Below, piece by piece: positions 1 to 5,176 of a DNA stretch of 5,176 nucleotides. The translations under genes and the position numbers were made by a program. Below the pieces are notes generated by a model. That model did no database searches, was not told the DNA's origin, and saw only the letters and a program-made list of their open reading frames with translations. Source of the DNA: Proteobacteria bacterium UBA4656. GTDB taxonomy: Bacteria; Pseudomonadota; Gammaproteobacteria; Xanthomonadales; Ahniellaceae. Numbering within the stretch: position 1 is the first letter of the stretch; each line of letters opens with the position of its first letter. The stretch is taken from positions 9,659-14,834 of the forward strand of contig DHLY01000007.1 in NCBI GenBank assembly GCA_002405525.1. The letters run 5' to 3'.

Positions 1-699
<699 letters not shown>

Positions 700-704
700 G
701 GGGG

Positions 705-709
705 TCTCC
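705..709 (-). promoter_or_regulatory. Ribosome binding site of acnA
   Basis: The minus strand reads GGAGA followed by five C residues and then the acnA ATG. This is a good Shine-Dalgarno at normal spacing and supports the chosen start. Confidence 0.6.
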
Positions 710-766
710 GTGCGCCGGGCGGCGCGGTCGAGTGCGGGATCGGTCGCGGATGCGTTACCGACGTCG

Positions 767-795
767 ATTATCGCCGATCCTGGCGGGGCCGTGAA
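767..795 (-). promoter_or_regulatory. Putative sigma70-type promoter of acnA
   Basis: On the minus strand a -35-like TTCACG (790-795, 4 of 6 to TTGACA) is followed by exactly 17 nt and a -10-like GATAAT (767-772, 5 of 6 to TATAAT). Transcription would start near 760, giving a leader of about 60 nt before the acnA ATG. It lies downstream of the hflD-operon terminator, as expected for an independently transcribed acnA. A short inverted repeat ACGGAT/ATCCGT (795-800 and 810-815) abuts the -35 and could be an operator, but six bases can arise by chance. Confidence 0.5.
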
Positions 796-835
796 CGGAT
801 CGAGCGGACATCCGTGTAGCCCCTCGGAGCCCATG

Positions 836-860
836 AAAAAACCCACAACCCGGGGTTTTT
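836..860 (-). terminator. Hairpin terminator downstream of hflD
   Basis: On the minus strand AAAAACCC (853-860) pairs perfectly with GGGTTTTT (837-844) around an 8-nt loop, and a sixth T follows at 836. The stem has three G-C pairs and the T tract forms its 3' arm, an A-tract/T-tract terminator layout. It lies about 113 nt after the hflD stop and before the acnA promoter, so it probably ends the exported-protein/nudJ/mnmA/hflD transcript. The near-symmetry means it could also act on plus-strand transcripts. Confidence 0.6.
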
Positions 861-946
861 CCAGTCGCGAGTGCGGCACAGGTCCGGGCTCGCTCCCCCG
901 AACCATGCACTTGCGTGCGTGACCCGCGCGAGCCATCCACGGCCTG

Positions 947-978
947 CCTGAGAGCCTGTTTCTCCACAGCCTCTCAGG
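947..978. repeat. Imperfect hairpin overlapping the hflD stop codon
   Basis: CCTGAGAG (947-954) is the exact inverse of CTCTCAGG (971-978). After a one-base C/C mismatch, CTGT (956-959) pairs with ACAG (966-969), leaving a 6-nt loop. The hflD stop (974-976) lies inside the 8-bp arm. No T run follows on either strand, so it is not a canonical intrinsic terminator. It may protect the 3' end of the mRNA, assist termination at the hairpin further downstream, or belong to a dispersed repeat family. Only one copy is visible here. Confidence 0.5.
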
Positions 979-1591
979 GAAGGGACGCCCGCAGGGCGCG
1001 GGCGCGTGCCGCAAGTCCGCGGCGGCCGAGCAGCAGACGCAGGCGATTGCCCCCCATCTGGCGCCACAGGACGGCGGCGCGGACGGCGCCCAGCAACGCC
1101 GCGCGGATGCGGCCGACGATCGCCGGCTGGCTGAGAAAGACGCCGTTACCCTGCACGACGACCCGCGGCTTGAGGGTGCTCAGCGTTTCGCCGTAGAGCT
1201 GACCGAGACGCTCGGCCAACCCGTCATCGTCCAGTTCGCCGCGGCCGAGGTCGCGGGCGGTGGCCTCGATCCCGCGGGCCAGACTGGCGTTCAGATCCGG
1301 TCGCCGCGCGAGCTTGCGTTCGAGGTGCAGTACGGTGGCCGCGATGCGCATCGGCATCGCCTCGCGGCCGATGCCGTCGAGCACCTCGGACAGCAGCCCG
1401 AGGCCGAGCCGCAGGCCCTCCAGGCCACCGAACACCGCCGCCGCGGAGGATGCGTCGATACGCAGCACGCTGTCCATGCTGGCGCGCAGCGCGGCGGCGT
1501 CGCAGCGGCCTTCGTAGGCCAGGTCCACCACCAGGCGTGCCGCCTGCAGCACGCCAGCCAGCGCGATCGCCTCGTCCTCCTTGCGGCTCAT
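974..1591 (-). CDS. hflD: HflD, lysogenization/membrane-associated regulator homolog
   Basis: A 205-residue HflD (YcfC) family protein, close to the 213 residues of E. coli HflD. That protein is peripherally attached to the inner membrane and is known for binding phage lambda CII; its role for the host is not well defined. Recognisable family segments are [11 protein letters not shown] (11-21), a CDA stretch at 30-32, VFGG (53-56), LERKL (90-94) and a conserved C-terminal block with [14 protein letters not shown] (163-176) and MGGNRL (179-184). It lacks a signal peptide and looks all-helical. The ATG overlaps the mnmA stop as ATGA (1588-1591), so the two are probably translationally coupled; GAGGT (1595-1599) is only 3 nt from the start. 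The mnmA-hflD pairing is conserved in gammaproteobacteria and supports the assignment. In E. coli purB follows; here acnA does. Confidence 0.93.
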   Translation of the reverse strand: MSRKEDEAIALAGVLQAARLVVDLAYEGRCDAAALRASMDSVLRIDASSAAAVFGGLEGLRLGLGLLSEVLDGIGREAMPMRIAATVLHLERKLARRPDLNASLARGIEATARDLGRGELDDDGLAERLGQLYGETLSTLKPRVVVQGNGVFLSQPAIVGRIRAALLGAVRAAVLWRQMGGNRLRLLLGRRGLAARARALRASLP

Positions 1592-2733
1592 GCGACCTCG
1601 GATCGCGCGTGCCGGGGCAGGGCAGGGGCTGCATTCAGGCCGCCCCAGGCCGCGTCGGTGGCTGCGATGGTGGCGCCGCCGAGACAGGCCTCACCGTCGT
1701 AAAAAACCACGGACTGGCCGGCCGCCACGGCGCGCTGCGGCGTATCGAACCGCACGTCGAGCGTCCCGTCATCGGCCACCGCGACATCGCAGCGCTGGTC
1801 GGGCTGACGGTAACGCACCTTCGCATCGGCCGCGAATCGCGTTGCCGGCGGCGCGCCAGCGACCCAATGCGGCTGCTCGGCGCGCAGGCGGCGAGCCAGC
1901 AGGCAGGGGCTGTCGTGGTCCTGGTCGACCACCAGCGCCTGCCGCGCAAGGTCCTTGCCGACCACGTACCACGGCGCCTCGGGCCGCCCGCGAACGCCGC
2001 CGATGCCGAGGCCGCCGCGCTGGCCGAGGGTGTGGAAGTGCAGCCCCCGGTGCGCTCCGAGCAGGCTGCCGTCGGCGGCCAGAACCGGCCCCGGGCGGGG
2101 CGCGATGAAGCGGGCAAGAAAAGCGCGGAAATCGCGTTCGCCGATGAAGCAGATGCCGGTCGAGTCCTTCTTGGCGTGGGTGGCGAGTCCGGCCTCGGCA
2201 GCAAGCGCCCGCACCTGCGCCTTGTGCAGGTGGCCGACCGGGAACGTGGCCTGCGCCAGCGCCCGGTGGCCGACCGCGTGCAGAAAGTACGACTGATCCT
2301 TTTCGAGGTCGGTCGCCCGCAGCAGCACCGCGCGACCGGCCCGCCAGCCGATCCTCGCGTAGTGGCCGGTGGCGATGCGCGCGGCGCCCAGGTCGAGGGC
2401 ATGGTCGATGAAGGTGCGGAACTTGATTTCGCGGTTGCACAGCACGTCCGGGTTCGGCGTGCGCCCGGCTCGATGCTCGGCCAGGAAATGCTCGAACACG
2501 CCGTCCCAGTACTCGGTGGCGAAGTTGCGGCTGTGGAAGGGGATGCCCAGCGCGCGCGCGACGCCCTCGGCATCGGCGGCGTCGCGTTCGGCCGTGCATG
2601 CACCGCGGTCGTCCTCCTCCCAGTTCTTCATGAACAGGCCCCCGACCGGATCCCCGGCCCGCCGGAGCAGCAGGGCCGCGACGGAGGAATCGACGCCGCC
2701 CGACAGACCGACCATGGTGATCGCCGCGTCCAT
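1588..2733 (-). CDS. mnmA: tRNA-specific 2-thiouridylase MnmA
   Basis: A complete 381-residue MnmA (TrmU). It adenylates and thiolates U34 in the anticodon wobble position of Lys, Glu and Gln tRNAs in the cytoplasm, taking sulfur from the IscS/Tus relay. The PP-loop ATP-binding motif SGGVDSS is at 11-17. Next come MKNWEEDD (35-42), the catalytic-cysteine motif NPDVLCN (94-100, nucleophile Cys99), TGHYAR (122-127), DQSYFL (146-151) and the second redox/persulfide cysteine in [12 protein letters not shown] (191-202, Cys195). The C-terminal part has [13 protein letters not shown] (234-246), typical of the central domain, then a beta-barrel-like end. Both catalytic cysteines are present, so activity is expected. 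It is slightly longer than the E. coli protein (368), the extra mostly being an Ala/Arg-rich tail. The ATG at 2731-2733 lies 7 nt after the nudJ stop without a clear Shine-Dalgarno, suggesting coupling to nudJ translation. Confidence 0.97.
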   Translation of the reverse strand: MDAAITMVGLSGGVDSSVAALLLRRAGDPVGGLFMKNWEEDDRGACTAERDAADAEGVARALGIPFHSRNFATEYWDGVFEHFLAEHRAGRTPNPDVLCNREIKFRTFIDHALDLGAARIATGHYARIGWRAGRAVLLRATDLEKDQSYFLHAVGHRALAQATFPVGHLHKAQVRALAAEAGLATHAKKDSTGICFIGERDFRAFLARFIAPRPGPVLAADGSLLGAHRGLHFHTLGQRGGLGIGGVRGRPEAPWYVVGKDLARQALVVDQDHDSPCLLARRLRAEQPHWVAGAPPATRFAADAKVRYRQPDQRCDVAVADDGTLDVRFDTPQRAVAAGQSVVFYDGEACLGGATIAATDAAWGGLNAAPALPRHARSEVA

Positions 2734-2740
2734 CGATGGC

Positions 2741-3220
2741 TCAGCCCGCTGCCAGTCGATGGACCAGCGACAGCGGCCAGCGCGCGCCGGCCAGATAGTC
2801 GTCGAGCGTGTGCAGGACCAGCGGGCTGCGCGGGCGCGCGGGCTGCGCGGCGACCTCGCCGCGGCGCAGCCACAGCGCGCGTTCGATGCCCGTGTCGAGC
2901 GCGCGGCCGCGCTCCTCGCCGACCGGCACAGCGGCGAAGGTGAAGCGCACGAACTCCACGCCGTCGCCGGGGCTGCGCCACTGGTGCACGCCGACCAGCG
3001 CCCGTGCCTCGACGCGCCACGCGGTTTCCTCCAGGGTCTCGCGCACTGCCGCCTCGACCAGGCCTTCGCCCGGATCGAGGTGGCCTGCCGGCTGGTTGAG
3101 AACCAGTTCGCCGCGGATCCGCTCCTCGACGAACAGAAAGCGGCCGTCGTCCTCGACCACCGTGGCCACGGTGACCACTGGCAGCGGGGTCGGCCTCGCT
3201 CCGCCCGGGGCGTGCGCCAT
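2741..3220 (-). CDS. nudJ: NudJ-like Nudix hydrolase
   Basis: A 159-residue single-domain Nudix protein. Close relatives such as E. coli NudJ hydrolyse (d)NTPs and hydroxymethylpyrimidine pyrophosphate in the cytoplasm; the substrate here is inferred. The core begins [19 protein letters not shown] (15-33), then LNQPAGHL (41-48), and the Nudix box runs from Gly46 to Trp68 (GHLDPGE, then REtLEEtaW). The metal-binding REx2EE residues (Arg60, Glu61, Glu64, Glu65) are intact, but the usual Gly near the box end is Ala67. VHQW (78-81) and the C-terminal RSPLV (131-135) are NudJ-like. Its position directly before mnmA and hflD matches E. coli nudJ-mnmA-hflD, which supports orthology. The ATG (3218-3220) shares one base with the upstream stop (TGATG), and AAGGA (3230-3234) lies 9 nt upstream. 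Confidence 0.92.
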   Translation of the reverse strand: MAHAPGGARPTPLPVVTVATVVEDDGRFLFVEERIRGELVLNQPAGHLDPGEGLVEAAVRETLEETAWRVEARALVGVHQWRSPGDGVEFVRFTFAAVPVGEERGRALDTGIERALWLRRGEVAAQPARPRSPLVLHTLDDYLAGARWPLSLVHRLAAG

Positions 3221-3729
3221 CAGTATTCGTCCTTGCCGCCGTTGAGTTCCCGTTCGGCTGCGTCGGCCGCGCGCGCGGTGTACTCCAGCGCATCCGCGAG
3301 TTCCTTCGCATCGGCTTGCGCCGGGATGCGTGTGATCAGCACCGCCATCGGGCCCTGGCGCGACCAGCCGCCCATACGCGCGCGTGCATTCAAATCGAGC
3401 AGCCGGTTGGCGACCTCGCCCGGCAGCGCCATCGTCGCGCTGCGGTAGGCCGCCGAAACCAGCTCCCGCATGTCGAGGCTGCCGAACGCGGTGGTTGCCG
3501 AACGCACCACGACCATCTGGCTGCGGCCCTCGCCAGTGAGAAAGGACACTCGGATGTCCCCCTGGCCGTCGACTTCGTGGGTCAGGCGCGCGCGGTCGAG
3601 GGCTTTGGTCAATCGACGGTCGGCCTCCGGCGCGGCCGAGGCGCCGGCGGCGACCAGCAGCAGGATGGCGGTGGTGATGCTGCGCACGACTCTTGCACCC
3701 CGGGGCGGACGACCCCACACATTCAACAT
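3220..3729 (-). CDS. Exported small protein of unknown function, possibly YbjN-like
   Basis: A 169-residue protein that I do not recognise with certainty. The N-terminus carries several arginines, then a hydrophobic stretch (about 18-29, ITTAILLLVAAG) and an ASA-A cleavage-like site (30-33), so it is probably secreted to the periplasm by Sec. The mature part is about 137 residues, with no cysteine and no further membrane segment. A beta-like stretch (about 56-77) is followed by a helical segment, RLLDLNARARMGGW (109-122), which resembles the YbjN / secretion-chaperone-like fold; that call is tentative. The end is helical and charged. The start is uncertain: ATG at 3727-3729 is used, but GTG at 3685-3687 would give 155 residues with a more classical short n-region (MRS plus the hydrophobic core). 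Neither has a convincing Shine-Dalgarno. It is the first gene of the operon and its stop overlaps the nudJ start as TGATG. It is divergent from clpS. Confidence 0.8.
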   Translation of the reverse strand: MLNVWGRPPRGARVVRSITTAILLLVAAGASAAPEADRRLTKALDRARLTHEVDGQGDIRVSFLTGEGRSQMVVVRSATTAFGSLDMRELVSAAYRSATMALPGEVANRLLDLNARARMGGWSRQGPMAVLITRIPAQADAKELADALEYTARAADAAERELNGGKDEY

Positions 3730-3743
3730 GCGAGATGGTGCCC

Positions 3744-3774
3744 GGATCGGCTGGTTCCGTCCATTGTCCGATCC
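3744..3774. promoter_or_regulatory. 7-bp perfect dyad in the clpS / exported-protein divergent region
   Basis: GGATCGG (3744-3750) and CCGATCC (3768-3774) form a perfect inverted repeat around a 17-nt spacer, centred near 3759. It sits just upstream of where the -35 of the clpS promoter should be, and between the two divergent genes. This is a plausible binding site for a dimeric regulator of either or both transcripts. No known regulator is recognised from the sequence, and a 7-bp dyad can occur by chance. Confidence 0.35.
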
Positions 3775-3800
3775 TTCATCGTTCCTCGGCGCAGCCCCTT

Positions 3801-3806
3801 TATAAT
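3801..3806 (+). promoter_or_regulatory. Perfect -10 element of the clpS promoter
   Basis: TATAAT matches the sigma70 -10 consensus 6 of 6 and lies in the only A/T-rich patch of this GC-rich intergenic region. Its expected start point, about 3812-3815, coincides with the clpS ATG at 3815, implying a leaderless or nearly leaderless message. No good -35 exists at spacings of 15-19 nt (best 2 of 6), which suggests activator dependence or a strong -10-driven promoter. The same patch reads TATAAA (3799-3804) on the minus strand and might also serve the divergent operon. Confidence 0.55.
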
Positions 3807-3814
3807 CATGGCCC

Positions 3815-4168
3815 ATGGAACGATTCTTCTCCGTCGCCGCCAGCGGCACGCCCGAGCGCCCGGAGGCCGAGCCCGATCGCGGCCTCGCGGTCGAAGAGGT
3901 GCGGCCGGGGCTGGAAAAGCCGCCGCTGTACCAGGTGCTGCTGCTGAACGACGATTACACGCCGATGGAGTTCGTGGTTTCGGTGCTGGAGACGTTCTTC
4001 GCGATGGACCGGCAGAAGGCGACCCAGGTCATGCTCCACGTGCACACGCGCGGCAAGGGCGTGTGCGGCGTGTTCACCCGCGAGGTGGCCGAGACCAAGG
4101 TCACCCAGGTCAACGAATTCTCCCGCTCGCACCAGCATCCGCTACTCTGCACCATGGAAAAGCTGTGA
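3815..4168 (+). CDS. clpS: ClpS, N-end rule adaptor of the ClpAP protease
   Basis: A complete 117-residue ClpS. It binds proteins with destabilising N-terminal residues (N-degrons: Leu, Phe, Trp, Tyr) and delivers them to ClpA, also altering ClpA substrate choice; it is cytoplasmic. After a variable, charged N-terminal extension of about 37 residues that normally enters the ClpA pore, the core starts with [16 protein letters not shown] (39-54). Asn45, Asp46 and Asp47 correspond to the E. coli N-degron pocket residues 34-36. Met51, Met73 and His77 match the other pocket positions. The end [14 protein letters not shown] (83-96) and HPLLCTMEK (108-116) is highly typical. The ATG at 3815 is the only reasonable start: an in-frame TAA lies at 3803-3805, and no Shine-Dalgarno is present. 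It lies 42 nt upstream of clpA, the standard clpS-clpA order. Confidence 0.97.
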   Translation: MERFFSVAASGTPERPEAEPDRGLAVEEVRPGLEKPPLYQVLLLNDDYTPMEFVVSVLETFFAMDRQKATQVMLHVHTRGKGVCGVFTREVAETKVTQVNEFSRSHQHPLLCTMEKL

Positions 4169-4198
4169 ACGGCGGACCCGCGGCACCCGATCCCTGAT

Positions 4199-4203
4199 GA
4201 GGT
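4199..4203 (+). promoter_or_regulatory. Ribosome binding site of clpA
   Basis: GAGGT lies 7 nt before the clpA ATG. This contrasts with clpS, which has no Shine-Dalgarno. The 42-nt clpS-clpA gap shows no terminator, so the two genes are probably co-transcribed. Confidence 0.6.
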
Positions 4204-4210
4204 GGCAGCC

Positions 4211-5176
4211 ATGTTCAGCAAGGACCTCGAGCTCACCATCGGCCAGTGCTACAAGGAGGCGCGGGAGCGCCGGCATGAGTTCATGACCGTCGAGCACCTG
4301 CTGATGTCGCTGCTCGACAATCCGTCGGCGGCGGCGGTGCTGCGCGCCTGCGGCGCGGATCTCGGCCGGCTCGGCGCGGACCTGCGGGCGATCATCGCCG
4401 AGACAGTGCCGGTGTTGCCCGCCGGCGACGAGCGCGACACCCAGCCCACGCTCGGTTTCCAGCGCGTGCTGCAGCGTGCGGTGTACCACGTGCAGTCTTC
4501 CGGGCGAAAGGAAGTGACCGGCGCGAACGTGCTGGTCGCGATCTTCAGCGAGAAGGACAGCCACGCGGTGTACTTCCTCGGCCAGCAGGACGTCAGCCGG
4601 CTGGACATTGTCAACTACATCTCGCACGGCACGGCCAAGATCGGCCAGGAACCCGCCAAACCGGAGGAGCCCTCGTCCAAGGAAGGCGAGGACAGCGCCG
4701 AAGGCCGCAGCAACCCGCTGGGCGAGTATGCGAGCAACCTGAATGATCTGGCCCGCCAGGGCAAGATCGACCCGCTGATCGGGCGCGCCGACGAACTGGA
4801 GCGCACGGTCCAGGTCCTGTGTCGCCGCCGGAAGAACAACCCGCTGTATGTCGGCGAGGCCGGTGTCGGCAAGACTGCGCTCGCCGAGGGCCTGGCCAAG
4901 CGCATCGTCGACGGCCAGGTTCCGGAACTGCTCGCCCACTGCGTGATCTACTCGCTCGACCTCGGCGCGCTGGTCGCCGGCACCAAGTACCGCGGCGACT
5001 TCGAAAAACGCCTGAAGGCGGTGCTCGCGCAGTTGAAGCAGCAGCCGCACGCGATCCTGTTCATCGACGAGATCCACACCATCATCGGCGCGGGCTCGGC
5101 CTCCGGCGGCACCATGGATGCCTCCAACCTGATCAAGCCCGTGCTCGCGTCCGGCGAACTGCGCTGCATCGGCTCG
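4211..5176 (+). CDS. clpA: ClpA, AAA+ unfoldase subunit of ClpAP (N-terminal part, runs off right edge)
   Basis: The first 322 residues of ClpA, the hexameric ATPase that unfolds substrates and threads them into ClpP; the full protein is usually about 750 residues. The N-domain (about 1-140), which binds ClpS, begins [10 protein letters not shown] and has [10 protein letters not shown] (22-31). An acidic, Ser/Glu-rich linker (about 146-165) follows. The first AAA+ domain starts near [12 protein letters not shown] (170-181) and contains DPLIGR (187-192), Walker A GEAGVGKT (215-222), the pore-loop segment [11 protein letters not shown] (257-267, Tyr260), Walker B ILFIDE (282-287) and [12 protein letters not shown] (289-300). 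The linker and N-domain are of the ClpA type rather than ClpB (no long coiled-coil M domain inserted within the visible part) or ClpC. ATPase motifs are intact. The second AAA+ domain and the IGL-type ClpP-binding loop lie beyond the window. Adjacency to clpS confirms the assignment. Confidence 0.97.
   Translation, partial: MFSKDLELTIGQCYKEARERRHEFMTVEHLLMSLLDNPSAAAVLRACGADLGRLGADLRAIIAETVPVLPAGDERDTQPTLGFQRVLQRAVYHVQSSGRKEVTGANVLVAIFSEKDSHAVYFLGQQDVSRLDIVNYISHGTAKIGQEPAKPEEPSSKEGEDSAEGRSNPLGEYASNLNDLARQGKIDPLIGRADELERTVQVLCRRRKNNPLYVGEAGVGKTALAEGLAKRIVDGQVPELLAHCVIYSLDLGALVAGTKYRGDFEKRLKAVLAQLKQQPHAILFIDEIHTIIGAGSASGGTMDASNLIKPVLASGELRCIGS

Noticed and set aside
906..920. Small inverted repeat GCAC/GTGC between acnA and hflD
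   Set aside because: Only four base pairs with a 4-nt loop in GC-rich DNA; expected by chance.
1450..2943. Long plus-strand open frame (497 codons) opposite mnmA and nudJ
   Set aside because: It lies entirely antisense to mnmA, the end of nudJ and the start of hflD, which carry clear catalytic motifs. Its translation is Arg/Ala/Gly-rich with no recognisable domain, as expected for a mirror frame in GC-rich DNA.
3763..3791. Minus-strand promoter with -10 GACAAT (3763-3768) for the exported-protein operon
   Set aside because: The -10-like hexamer is acceptable, but no reasonable -35 is found 16-18 nt upstream; the TATAAA at 3799-3804 is an equally likely alternative, so neither is annotated as a feature.
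3730..3849. Upstream extension of the exported protein to an ATG at 3849 (209 residues)
   Set aside because: It would overlap clpS and place about 72 residues before the signal peptide, with no ribosome binding site; the starts at 3729 or 3687 put the hydrophobic segment near the N-terminus.
4142..5077. Minus-strand open frame (311 codons) opposite clpA
   Set aside because: Mirror of the clpA coding frame; its Leu/Ala/Val/His-rich translation has no motif, whereas the plus strand shows Walker A and B motifs.

Overview
The window is GC-rich chromosomal DNA from a gammaproteobacterium. The protein sequences (ClpS, ClpA, NudJ, MnmA, HflD, AcnA) and the nudJ-mnmA-hflD gene order fit that class. 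I infer Xanthomonadales (Xanthomonas/Lysobacter/Luteimonas-like) from the GC bias and the style of ClpS and the operon, but I could not test this. No mobile element, CRISPR array, tRNA or rRNA is visible, and every long gene belongs to a familiar core family except one small exported protein.

Layout: (1) Positions 1-699, minus strand: the first 233 codons of aconitate hydratase A (acnA), running off the left edge. A sigma70-like promoter lies at 767-795 and a Shine-Dalgarno just upstream of the ATG. (2) Positions 836-978: a T-tract hairpin terminator and a second hairpin that overlaps the hflD stop codon. Together they separate acnA from the operon upstream of it. (3) Positions 974-3729, minus strand: a tight four-gene operon in the order exported YbjN-like protein, nudJ-like Nudix hydrolase, mnmA, hflD. 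Junctions are TGATG (1-nt overlap), a 7-nt gap and ATGA (4-nt overlap). (4) Positions 3730-3814: a divergent regulatory region with a perfect TATAAT and a 7-bp dyad. (5) Positions 3815-5176, plus strand: clpS, then clpA with a good Shine-Dalgarno. clpA runs off the right edge within its first AAA+ domain.

Functionally, clpS-clpA encode the N-degron adaptor and the unfoldase that feed ClpP. The divergent operon encodes a tRNA thiolase (MnmA), a Nudix phosphatase (NudJ) and HflD, the same trio order as in E. coli, where purB follows; here acnA follows instead. The points most worth checking are regulatory: clpS appears to be transcribed as a leaderless or near-leaderless mRNA, a dyad sits where an activator or repressor could act, and a possible 18-codon leader ORF precedes the exported protein. 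I found no evidence for a new multi-gene system.
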